A stretch of 64,000 bases of DNA from Ulva prolifera (Eukaryota; Chlorophyta; Ulvophyceae; Ulvales; Ulvaceae), in NCBI GenBank assembly GCA_023078555.1, contig CM041197.1, positions 5,105,810-5,169,809 of the forward strand, read 5' to 3'. Positions 40,028-53,600 of the stretch are shown here, in pieces; position 1 is the first letter of the stretch; the number at the start of each line of letters is the position of its first letter. Under the pieces are notes generated by a model. It saw only the letters and a list, made by a program, of their open reading frames with translations. It did no database searches and had not been told where the DNA came from. The translations under genes were made by a program, and so were the position numbers.

Positions 40028-41393
40028 ATGGCTACAACTAGCACCATGTACAGCTTTTTCGAAAAGCTGTTGTGGGGTAGCAGTGCGCATGAACAGCCTG
40101 TCCATGCTGAGGGGACCTTCCCTCCGATGGGCTCTGTCGTAGTGATTAACGGTTGTCCGCAGGCAGCAACGCTTTCGTTCAATAGCACAAAGGGCTCGCA
40201 AGAAAAGCATTTTGGAACGAAACATGTTTCAGAAGGCACGCTTGTGATGGGTGTAGTCGGAGGCATTGGTTGCCCAAGTGTTGCAGCTTCGGCCAGCCGG
40301 GAGCTGATGGACTGTGCCAGAGACATGTTACAAAAGGACCCATGTTCTCGACTGTCAGGTATGGCCATGTTTTCTGTGTTATCCTCTGCTGCTTGCATTT
40401 GTCGCAGTGTTGGCACGGCCAGAGGCACGCCATCACAGCTGTGTTGCGCACAGTAGACTCATCCTTTAGATACATGCCATGGAAGCTCAACATATAGTCA
40501 GAATTTTTCTTTTAGCAGGCCTGCTCAATGTCGACCGCGAACAAGTAATCGAACGTTTGTCTGTTGAAAGCGACGATTCGCATGAGCTTAGCATCCATGC
40601 ATTTATGTTGGAGGTTCTGATATACATATTTCTGTGCTTCAGAGACAATCATGGACACTGTACGTGGCAACGATGACGGGGAAGCGATTTGCGGCGGTGC
40701 ATCCGCATCGCTGCTTGTTGTGAACAGGCAGGAGCTTCAGCTTGCAAGCACGCCATGCTCCAGCAAAACAATCGTGGTGAAGTCTGGAAAACATACATCA
40801 GAAGGTGTGCAACTTTGTCTGCTGCTGGGCAAGGCATCTTGCACATTGCCGCAGCCTCTGATCCTGCGCTGACGTGTGCGGTGACGCGACGTTGGCCACC
40901 CCCGAGGCCTGCCTCGCAAGCCGTACCGATATTTGTTGACGAGCCATACGCAGTTTAGCCCATTATTATAAGCTGCTTGTTTCTGCGTGCAGTCGTTACA
41001 GTTGGCCCAGCGCTGGCAGATGGAGCATTGTCCCAGACACAGACATTTCCGCTTGGCAGGGGAACGCCAGTCAAGTCGCTGGTGGAGTGGCACAGACTAA
41101 AGGAAGATTGGCAATGGGTTCTTATGGGGTCTTTGGCCTTTTGGTCTCTGATTACCACGGCAGAAGCGGTGTGCTCCAGAAATTCATTGAATCAAAACAT
41201 TGCTGCATGCAGGATCTGTCCAATCATATCAATGCCACCAACATATGCACCACGAAATCTTGATATTATTGATGTAGTAGCTCAGCTGGATATGAAGTCA
41301 TTTGTGCACTTCGACTCTGATCCAGCACTGGGAAGATTGTCAGCTGCTGTCATCTATAATGCAACTGCCTCACCGACAGTATGTCTGATCTAA
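40028..41393 (+). CDS. Hypothetical multi-exon protein
   Basis: Exon 1 is 40028-40358 from ATG (MATTSTMYSFFEKLLWG; later GSVVVINGCPQAATLSF and GTLVMGVVGGIGCPS). A GT-AG intron with matching phase joins it to an exon starting near 40518 (GLLNVDREQVIERLSVES). Further coding-like stretches are AMLQQNNRGEVWKTYIRR / GQGILHIAAASDPALT (about 40740-40900) and a last frame ending 41393 (SLVEWHRLKEDWQW; NLDIIDVVAQLDMKSFVHF). The later joints could not be settled. No family recognised. Confidence 0.35.
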
Positions 41394-41839
41394 TGTGCCA
41401 AGAGCACACACAGCGCCAAAGTAAGGTGTATATATATGCCTCAGCATGTATCTCCAATGGTCACAACGATCAGTGATGTGAAGTCCCTGAACATGTTTGT
41501 TCGCCATCGTCTGGGTCTGGATCCTACATTCGCTACGTGTTGCTGATTCTCATCACCAGCTTGTGGCTTTGCTGTGTCCAGCCGGTACCGCTAAGCTCTG
41601 CTCCGTCCCATGCCCTGTGGCAATGTTTCCCGGCATCAAATCTGTCGTCCACACCGATGCGTACCACCATCAGCAGCCCCACTCCAGCGCTGTGCTCGTT
41701 CAAACAGAGCACGTCCCGTTCTATGCCTCTAGCTCCCAGGCTTCTTCCCCTGCGGAGCCTCCATGCCACATATCACCGCACAGCGTCGTCCGCCACGTCA
41801 TGCTCACCCGAGCAGCGCACACTTCTTCTCGCTGTGCAG

Positions 41840-42880
41840 GCGAAGATCATCACCAGCCAGGCCCGCCGTGGCGCCAACCCGGCCCGCATCCTGCGAGCCC
41901 TCGCGTACGAGGCCGCGCTGCGCGACCCGGCCGGCACAACGGCGCAGCACGTCGCGCTGTCCCTCGGCCGCCTGGACCCCAACCCGCAGCCGTCGTTCGC
42001 GACGTCCCCGCGCATCGGCGCGAGCCGCCGCATCACCGCGCCGGGAGAGGAGGCCGTCGGCATCTGGCAGATGGCCCCCACGAGCTCCCGCACGCCCTCC
42101 GAGTCGTCCCCGGACGGCGGTGCCCCGGTGGCCGCCCCGCCCGGGCCTGGCACGAGCGAACCGGCCGACGACGGTCCTCACAGCGGCATGGTGCCGTCCG
42201 GTCTAGAGGACGCTGCGGAGTCGCCAAGTGTCGGCACGCTCGACTCGTCCGATGAGGATGTGACAGGGGGGCATGCGAGTGGGGAGCTGACGGCGCAGGC
42301 TGAGTACGTGCATGACCTGCATGCATATGATAGCGCAGAAGCTGAAGCTGCGACGGATGAGGGCGCCCGTGAGGCGGCAGACGATGCGGCGGACACGGCG
42401 TGTGCGTTGGGGGATGCGGCCGCTGACGGGCGCAGTGCAGGCGGGGACATGGGTGGGGTGGCGGACCGTGCGGCACGTGCCGATGCGTGCGTTTTCCTAC
42501 AGAGGGTGCCCTCTGCAGCTGCGGTGGCTCCGCCACACCAGCTCGCGGCTGGGGCATCGCTCGGGAGCTGGGCGCGGGCGCAGGAAGCGCGCCGCACGAC
42601 GGCCGACTCGGCGTGCTCTCGGGAGTATGGGGCAGGCAAGTGGTGGAGGGTCGACGTGGACATGGATGTCGAGGTGCCCGCTAACAATGGCTTCCGGGTT
42701 GCGGCGGGCCCCGATGCCGCTGTGGCTGCTGCTGCGGAGGGAGATGCTGGGACGTGCGCGGGGACGGGCGCACCGGCGCGGCGCGGGCGGCGGCTGCGCC
42801 GTGCTGCGCGCTGGGCTGCGGCAGGCGTGGTGGTCGTTGCGGCCACCCTGATGCTACGCCGACGTGGCAACAGGAAGTGA
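41840..42880 (+). CDS. Ala-rich protein with C-terminal membrane anchor (3' exon)
   Basis: Large GC-rich exon entered by a GCTGTGCAG acceptor at 41839 and ending at TGA 42880. It begins AKIITSQARRGANPARIL (basic, helical), continues through Pro/Ser- and Asp/Glu/Ala-rich low-complexity sequence, and ends in a single hydrophobic helix (WAAAGVVVVAATLMLRRRG) with a basic tail, typical of a tail-anchored membrane protein. The upstream exon and start were not identified. The codon composition (strong G/C at third positions) resembles that of the host genes on the right. Confidence 0.5.
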   Translation, partial: AKIITSQARRGANPARILRALAYEAALRDPAGTTAQHVALSLGRLDPNPQPSFATSPRIGASRRITAPGEEAVGIWQMAPTSSRTPSESSPDGGAPVAAPPGPGTSEPADDGPHSGMVPSGLEDAAESPSVGTLDSSDEDVTGGHASGELTAQAEYVHDLHAYDSAEAEAATDEGAREAADDAADTACALGDAAADGRSAGGDMGGVADRAARADACVFLQRVPSAAAVAPPHQLAAGASLGSWARAQEARRTTADSACSREYGAGKWWRVDVDMDVEVPANNGFRVAAGPDAAVAAAAEGDAGTCAGTGAPARRGRRLRRAARWAAAGVVVVAATLMLRRRGNRK

Positions 42881-44208
42881 GGACGGAGCGTGTGTGACGG
42901 TTGGGCGTTGTATTTTTATTATCCGCACAGGCTTGCTCAAGGCGCAGTTTCTTATTCTTTCGAGTGTGGGGTTGGATGCGAGTGCAGTGTCAAGTGGTGC
43001 CCGAGGGTGTATATAATTGGACCAAGGGGCGGTGGGATTGGTGTGAGTGATGATGCGCTTGTGCCATGTTCCCGTGGCAGCACTGCGTTGAGTACAGTGG
43101 GGGAGTGCTGAGGATGAGTGCACAGACGAGTTTTAGACTCCAGTTCACGTGGTGTGGCGCTACAAGCACACACGTGTTGGCGTTGTGGATTGTAACCTGT
43201 GTGTATTCATCGCAGCCTTGTGCATGCAAGTCAGGCTAATATGCTTGACCATGTTCAACAGGATCCCTTAGTGCATCACTGGCATGACCAGTGCAGATGA
43301 TGTCAAGGAAACATCTCTGGTTCCACACTCATTGCTTGCTCACGCGTCTCAGTATATTCAACGAACAGCGGCAGTCGCCGAAGGGCTTATGTTATACTGT
43401 GCCTCGTGTGAGTGCATGTGACCATCTGTCTACTTGTCGGTCATCGGTTTGTTTTTGGTGCCACTGCTCAAATTGTTAAAACAATGTTTTTTTGGTGCCA
43501 CTGCTCAAATTGTCAGACCTTGTTCCCTTGCCAGAAATTGGTCTGTGTCCGTTCATGGGGTCAGTGCTTGACAGACACAAGATCAGAAGAAACGTTAATG
43601 CTCAAAATTGAGTCAAGCAGCTAGCAGCTACCTTCAGCGAGGCAGGTCTGGGACACAAATGCAGATTAGATGTGCAAGCTATGCCAGAAGCTGCTCTGCC
43701 TGACAGGTGTGAGGCCTTCTTTTGATTCCAGCCAACAGGACTCATGCAAGCTCATGTGGAGCTTGCCTTGACTGGGTTGGTGCAGTGTACCGGTCTTGAA
43801 GCAGTCAGCCTAGGCCTGTCACATCCTCAACACATGGCCATAGAGCAATGCAGCCGAGTCTGCCAGGTGTGACACCTGATCATGCACAGATGTCACCGCC
43901 ACTGCCACGCTGCCTCGCTATATACCTCTACAACTACATGTGTAGACATGCCATGTTGCAGCCAGAGTCAGGCTGCAGGGATGAATGTGGCAATCGAACC
44001 GATCGATGGAGGCATGTGAGCTAAGCTCAAGCTACTGTGTCTGGCTGGCATCATGGCCTCCGACAGGATTGTCCAGATATCTATTTTCAAGGTTTGTGCT
44101 TGCATTGATGTACGCTGAGTGGAGAATTGTGCAGTTGCGCCCGGCCATACCATTGAGGCATGTAAGCGTGGAAATGCAAGCGCTATTCTGTGCCTATGCG
44201 GTTGCCAT
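42881..44208. other. 3' region and gene-poor DNA
   Basis: No supported gene. A segment TTTGGTGCCACTGCTCAAAT is duplicated in tandem near 43455 and 43494, about 40 bp apart. Confidence 0.4.
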
Positions 44209-45315
44209 CAGGGCTGTAAATTTAACATTTGGGAGCCTGGTTTAACGGTAATTAAGAAAGCTAAAGTAAAATAAAAGTAAAATAGCTTCAAAAAGCTTTA
44301 CTTTAAAGGTGTTTTAAACAAGTGTTTTGCCGCTTTACCCTTAAACTTGTTAAACACGTCGAGGAGGCCTGACACAACAACTAGACCGCCTAAGAGCACC
44401 ACAAACACGTCCGCAGAGACCTAGACAGACCTCTTGCACCACCTACCAACTGTCGGCGCCTCCTGAGCAACCTGACAATGATGCGCATGATCCTAGGCTA
44501 GAAGAATCAAGCTCACATGCCGCAGCACCCTTGTTCTGCAACACCAGCTCCTCCTCATCCACTTCATCGACAAACTCAAACAGGTCTTTGAATGGTGGAA
44601 TCTCAACTATAGCCGCATCACAACCATTAAGGAGATGGGCATGACCATCATCATGATGATCGCTTGAGCTGCGCAGATGGAGCTTCCTTGCTCTTGAGGC
44701 GGCTGGTCGAGGACATAAGTCGTAACACCCCATTCGCCTTGCTCGCCTCGCTGACATTTTCTGCCTTCTTTGGGGTTTTGCCCTTCTTCGTAGATGCTTT
44801 CTGGACCGGCTTCTTCTTTTGAGCCACCGCAGTCGCAGCAGTCTTTCTACGTTTTCTAGAGCCACCAACACCTACCACATCATCAAGACTTTCCTCGTCA
44901 AGAATATCAGTCTCTTAAGAGTCTGCAGGCCGCTTACTTCGCGGCATGCCTGGCAGTTGCTCACTGCCAAATCAAAGACAGGTGCACACAGAGACTACGG
45001 AATTTGACTCCCAAAGCATTAGAAAGCGCATAGTGTCACACAATGAACTCAGCAACATGTGTGCTAGTTCAACCATGGCCACCGTGCATTGCTAGAGTTC
45101 TTTGTCATGTGAGGTCGGTCAAAGCCAATGTGAATGCAGCCCTTTTTGGCCTAAATTTCTATTTTAAAGCACCCTTAATGTTAAAACACGTTAAAGTAAA
45201 ATAAAAGTAAAATATCCCCTTTAACGCCTCTGAATCGGTTTAACGTTAAAATTGTAAAGTAAAATAGCATTTTAAACTGAGTTAAAATGGGGGTAAAGTT
45301 AAATTTACAGCCCAA
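44209..45315. mobile_element. hAT-type DNA transposon, 1107 bp, degraded or non-autonomous
   Basis: The 5' end reads CAGGGCTGTAAATTTAAC and the 3' end, reverse-complemented, TTGGGCTGTAAATTTAAC, so 16 of 18 terminal bases match. The element is flanked by a perfect 8-bp direct repeat GTTGCCAT (44201-44208 and 45316-45323). An 8-bp duplication and CAGGG-type termini are the hallmarks of the hAT superfamily. Both subterminal regions are AT-rich with repeated AAGTAAAATA and TTAACGTTAAA words, in sharp contrast to the surroundings. Inside, the minus strand has a short frame at 44651-44878 with a basic Lys-rich stretch (SRKRRKTAATAVAQKKK) and an acidic stretch in another frame; no transposase core is seen. 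Probably a deletion derivative. Confidence 0.88.
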
Positions 45316-45323
45316 GTTGCCAT

Positions 45324-46465
45324 GGCCCCCTCACGTGTTGGGCTTTCATACAACAGCCTCAACAAGCAGTGGCAGTGCACGGGCTGCCAGATGCCTGTCA
45401 GATTGAGACAGCCACGGGCTTGTCGCGGGCGGGACCGCAGAATCGGAGTGATGCGCGTCATATTGTCCGCGATGCACTTGGTTCGAATCCGATGACGCGA
45501 TGGCTCATCCAGCCAGCGTAAACTCCGACGGCTGAGCGAATTGCCTGGTTTGCCGGCAGACAATAGGCCTTGAGGTAACTTGAGTTGTTGAGGTCCTGTC
45601 TTGGCGGAATGGCCAACAATGTTGGGCCCACAGGTATGGATACCTCGTAATCATCGGTGGCGGTGGATGTCACATTCAGGCACAATGCGACGTGAAACGC
45701 GACACCAATCATTCCGATCAATCGCCCTGTATAACTCTGGCCCAGATGCTGTCAACATGTGATAGGCTGAAGCGCAAACGGGAGTGTGCAGGCAACACAC
45801 TGGTGCTGAGGCCGCTCGTGGCCACGCGATAGGGTTGACCACACATGGTCGGTTTGTGGTTGGGCTCATCCAAGCGTGCGTCGCATTGTCAAGATCGGGC
45901 AGTCCGCAGCAAGCGATCGGGAACAAAACAAATGCTGATACACATCTCCATCACAAGCGGTGAAGAGAGTTGGTAGCTGTGGTTGGTCGAACAGAGCTCC
46001 CAAACAGCCTCTGTCCCTGAATCGCGTCCACTGATCGGCGAACAGTCTGACTATCCTGCGATAGAAAATTTGTAATCATGTTGCGCTGCTCAAATATGTC
46101 AAGACAAGGACGAGCGGCACCGAGCAGGTATTTGCTCTGTTGTGGCCATACATTCGAGTCTGTTAATCACCCCGCGCCGCAATCCATTCATCGCGGCTGA
46201 AAACATGCTAATCCAATGAATTTGCAGGCCATTGTTGGGCAATGCTCGTGCGGCGACTCCTCGAGTTGTTGCCGCCAGAGGTGCGGATCTTGCCCGACGC
46301 TTTGTGATGCTCCGCGTTTCCTTGCGGTCAGCTAAATCTATCCCTGAAGTAGACATGAACAATGAATAACGTTTGCATCGTTTAAACGGGTTTTCTTGAG
46401 CTCTGATAGCCTTGTTTACTGCCTACCTGCTCCTTCCCCACTGACTGGCTGCACCACCCATGCAG
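45324..46465. other. No gene recognised upstream of THF1
   Basis: Several minus-strand open frames (45458-45721, 45651-45926, 46099-46362) have no recognisable motif. The first exon of THF1, with its plastid transit peptide, should lie somewhere in this interval or just upstream. Confidence 0.35.
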
Positions 46466-48862
<2,397 letters not shown>

Positions 48863-49624
48863 AGCCGCCGCTGCACGACACGGTCACACCCGCCTGCCTC
48901 GCAGATCCCACAATTCCCACAATACGTACATACAATTGGGGGGTACCGGCTTCCCAGGTCGCGTTGAGAGCACCTGGCAGGTCCCACTGGTGAAGCAGGC
49001 GATGGCCTTGTGGATGGCTGTGGAGGGGGTGCGGGGCATTTTGAGCATGCCGGCGCGGAGGAATAGTTGCCGCTGCGGCGGCGGTTGAGGGTCGGAGGTG
49101 CTGTGGATGCGTTCACATGCCATGGATGTGGGCTGGTGCTCTACGAGCATGGCGGCAAAGCAGCACGAGTGCTGTACCTGTGTTGACTTGAGAGTGCATC
49201 TAGGGAGGGGAGCATACTCTGATGCTGCGTCTAGCTTTGTAATTGCAGGACGATCGGTCGGGCGGTTGTGACCCATGTGAGCTGTATGGCTGTGGCTGGC
49301 GCTGCCACATGTGCGCCACAAATGCACATGGACGGGGCACCCCTAGCCACGCGGAGATTCAGTTGGAAATTCCGAGCATCGCCTGCACTGGAGGAATGGG
49401 TTCGATGCACCGGAGCCACGCGAGGCTGGTGATGTTGAGGGGGCTCGGCCTGCTTGCATGCCCGTTCTGCTGGCGATGTCATTTGGGATAGCTCGCGGTC
49501 GCACGTGTACTTAGTCTGGCGCTCTCGAGATATTCCATCCATCGCGGGTATCAGCCGGCTAAGAGACGGTAGCAGTGGATGACATTCATGCAGTTGTAGA
49601 TGAATTGCATCTAACCGAGGAAGT
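48863..49624. other. 3' flank of THF1; no gene recognised
   Basis: Intergenic sequence with no conserved frame. Confidence 0.4.
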
Positions 49625-50651
49625 ATGGTGCATCGTGAAGGCCGCTTGCTCCTTGTCACTTGCACTTCGGAAGAGCAAGTTGATGAGCATGTTCTCTGGA
49701 TGGATCTGGCATATGACCAGGTGATACAGCTGCCATTAGCATGGCCTGTATGGAGGTATGATTTCGACCGGTCATCGTACGACGATACTGTCTTTCAAAT
49801 CGTGCAGTCTCAATCCCGAAAGCCAGTCTGTGGACCATCGGAACTCGCCAGCATCAGTGACCGTCGTCACCACAAGTGACTTCACGAACATCCAAGCTAT
49901 GATATGGGGATGTGCTGAGTTGTTCACGTTGCCGCGGAGGAAGAAAGCGCGTCCCATACAGCCCGGCTTGTAGGCGCAGCTGTTTTGTGCGCAATGACCT
50001 GGTCCCACAGGGTGATCAATATTGGCACTCGATCAGCATGCGGCTGCAGAGTGGACTCGATACGTGCAAAGAAAGGTGAGGATGCCGAGATTCCAGCGTC
50101 CATCAAAGATCGAGTGAACAGCACGCGTCCCGTTGCGCTGAACGTCTACGTGCTGCACAACAAAGTGATCTATAAGGCTCGCATTACAGCCAAGGAGGTA
50201 GTTGAAGACATTCTCGATGGTGCGCAGCTAGCCTGCGACAACGCGACCTTGCACTGTGCGAAGCTGCCATTTCGACTTGTGGCCTCGCTGACGTGGGCTC
50301 ATCAATTGTGCCTGAGGCAGCCGGCGTGAACGAATGTGTACAGGTAGAGCACAGCTGGACATGTATGCTCAAGCTTTAGAGTCACCTGGGGAGACCGGCT
50401 CTGGAATGGCCAGCAATGGGCTGCTGGTCAACATCTCCCCGACAACCGTGGCGCCAGTTGAGGGCTCTGGCAAGGCTGTGGCCAGCCATCCCGTCCGAGC
50501 AGCGTCGATCCCATTCGAACTGGCAAGCTCACCAAAGAAGTCGATGACTGGCTCTGTGACCAACAAGATCACTGTACGGCCCAGGCATTCCCCAGTGTGC
50601 AAGGCACACAAGCGCACTCTGCTGAACGCACTCTACACAACCGCCATCTGA
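49625..50651 (+). CDS. Possible hypothetical gene, exons unresolved
   Basis: Coding-like patches follow each other on this strand: MVHREGRLLLVTCTSEEQVD (49625), SDFTNIQAMIWGCAELFTL (about 49880), RVNSTRPVALNVYVLHNKVI with YKARITAKEVVEDILDG (about 50110-50220), and a Ser/Pro-rich frame ending 50651. Joints between them were not settled and no family is recognised. Confidence 0.25.
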
Positions 50652-50675
50652 CAAACAATCCGTGTCGTTGCAAGC

Positions 50676-53600
50676 ATGATAGGAAGCACAGTGCATAGGC
50701 TGTACACAGCGTCGAGCATGTGTCTGCAGACCCTCTTCCGAGGGAGTGCGAAGGGCCAGTCCGATTCGACAGCAGACCACGCCAACAACGGGCACGACGA
50801 CACCGAAGACGGCGCCAGGGACGGTGACACAAACGGCGACGGTGACAGCAAGGGTGGGCAGGAGGAGAACGCAGAGAACAACCCGCTCGTGCAGCTGCTG
50901 CTGGGCGGCACGATGCAGCCTCGCACGCCGGCCCTGCACCTCAAGGCGCGCCGCCCCCACCTCCTGCCACGCATTCTGCCATGCATTGGCCCGCACCCGC
51001 GCCCACCATGTCTGCGCGTGCGCGACTGTGTGCCTGATGGCCGCATGCATGCAGGCGGAGGTGTGCCTGTACCCAGTGGCGCCTTCGACGCTCCGCGACA
51101 TTGTGGAGTGGCAGCAGAACCATGGCCTGCTCCCCAGGTGCGGCGGCCTCCCTCGCGAGGGCTCCAGTCGCGCATCCTCCATGCATGGCGGGCACGTGCC
51201 TCCCGCCCAGCCCGAGGTTCCACCATGAGCTCTGAGGAACAACATGCTGGCACTCAGAAGCGTGTGCATGCGTGTGTATGCGTGACTTCGGAGCCATACT
51301 CACAGTGAGACGGCCACCTCCGGGAGTCGCGCCTGCATTATGTGTAGATCTCCGCAAGGAAGGTCTATGACTGCTCCGTGTGTTGGTTGTGTTTGTGTGT
51401 GTGGAACGAGACAGCCCGGCAAGCGCGTTCAGGGTCGGGTGTGTCGGACACGCAAACGTCTGGTGTCACCGCTGCCCGCTCGGCTGTGGTATAGCAACCG
51501 ATCTCGTTGTGTGTGAGCACGCATGAGAGATATGTGTGCTCGGCCGTCGGCGTGCTTCGGTAATCCAGCGATGCGGCCGGTACGTTCAAGCATCCACCGG
51601 TACCGCGGCCACGTCACTGGGGTGCCAAACATCCCACGTGAACGCATGCTCACGGGCGTTCACACACCTCCCCGTGCTGCAGGAACAACTTTGTCGCCGC
51701 GTGGCGGCTCTCGGCCCTCTCTGGCAGCCGCCTCATGCGTGCTGCCATCGCGCCCGTGCTGGCGCTCCTGCTCGTGTCGCTGTGGCTCATCCTCTACAGC
51801 CTGGCGCCCCCCGTGCGCGCGTTTGGCGACTCGGCGGTGCTGCTCGCGCACGACGCGCTGCCGCCGGCGCTGCAGGATTCTGCCGCCGCGCTGTGGCACG
51901 CACTGCTGCCGTCGTGGATTCTCACAAAGGTGCTGCCGCCGCCTCTGGCCACTCTGGGAAGAAGCCTCAAATCCACAAATCGCCAACTCACGAGGATTTG
52001 GCCAATACATGGCAGAGCACCAAAGCACACCACCAGACGCACTGCGCTGGTGCCAGTGTTGCAGTGTGCAAGTGGCTGCTCGGCGCATCTCGATCTCTGA
52101 CCGGCGTTCGCATAAAAACTACACGACGCGGAGCGGCCGCGTGGTGCAAGTCATGACACGAACCACATGACACTGCGCGGTGCAGGTGGCGCCGAACGTC
52201 GCGGCGATGGTGCTGCTCGCGGCGCTGCCGCTCCTCGGAGCCGTCTCCGCGCTCACCGCGTCCTTCGGCGTGCTGTGCCTGCGCACGCTGTCGTCGCCCG
52301 TGCGCGGCAACGGCCACGTGTACGGCCTCGCCGTCACCGAGTGCTCCGCCGTGTCCGCGTCGGCGTGGCGCCGGATCCAGCTGAACCAGGCCGAGCGGCC
52401 GGACGTCAAGGACGAGATCTCGAATAATGAGTGGATCACGGATGACATCCAGGTGCGTTGCGCACTCCCAGGGCGGCTGTGCGATCTCTCTCTGCGCGCT
52501 GCTCTCGTCTGGCCCCTGGGTGTTTTGCCCCGTGTATCGCCCGGTCGCAGGTCTCGCTGTTGTCCAGGTTGGCCTCTGCATGCTACTTTAGCATGGCCAC
52601 TGGTTCTGCGTCTGTGCAGATCCAGTTGTCGTCGAGCTGAATAAAGGCTACCACAGCTACAATGGGGCCTGCCAGTCGAAATTGATGTGTTTAACGTCCC
52701 TTGTGTGTCGATTGCCGACCTGCTCTACCTCAACCCCGTTCACGCTTCTGCGCTGCCAACAGCCGGCACTGCAGCATCGGTGCCTGTGGACACCTATGGC
52801 CGAACGCACAACACCTCCGCTCCACACGCGCGCAGCAGTAGCCGCCTGTGCGGTCCCGTATCCACGTCGTCAGCATCCAGTTGGCCTGGCGGTGAGTGCA
52901 GGAGCGGTACTGGCACGGCAGCTGCGGCGACGCCTCGCGCCTGCGCAGCGGCCTCAAGGCGAGCAGCTCGTGGCGCCAGAAGATGGACATCCCCAACATC
53001 TTCACCGTGCGCACCCCCTCTCCACCCTCGCGGTGTGCTGTTTGCCATGCACTGTGGACGCATGCGGGTGTGGGTCTCGCTGCGGCGGCATCTCCGCAGC
53101 ACTGCTCGGCGGTACCATATTGATGATGTACCATCAACAACAGCAGCCCACCCATATGCCCAGATTGAGTTACAGCTGTGGGTTCGGAGCCTGCGCTATG
53201 CTGCAGCTCATACACGAGGTATAGGCGACAAAGGCTCAACTGTGTGACACTTTCGTGACGTGCTGTGGCATGCAGAAGGAGCACCCGCACTTCCGCACGC
53301 TCAAGGCAGCCTTCCCGCACGGCGTGCTCGCGATGAGCAAGTGCGGCCACGCCGTGTTTGTCATGAAGATCGGCGTGCTGAAGGAGCGATACGACGACAT
53401 CGAGGCCGCGGGCCTCTCGAACGACGACATCGTGCGCCACCTGGCGCTCGTGTACGAGTACATCTTCACGAAGGTCGACCCCCGGGACCTGCCCGGCGGC
53501 CGCCTGATCAACATCATCGACATGGAGGGCATGGGTGTCATGGACGTGCAGGGTGCGCGGCCTCCGCGCCTTCATAGGACCGTTATGCATGGTAGTCATG

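Noticed and set aside
45457-45496. tRNA-like motif: GCGTCAT and ATGACGC arms around GGTTCGAATCC
   Set aside because: The span between the arms is about 45 nt, far too short for a tRNA, and no D-arm or anticodon arm is present.
45458-46362. Copia-type polyprotein upstream of THF1
   Set aside because: I tried to match the minus-strand frames to RT or RNase H blocks and found none.
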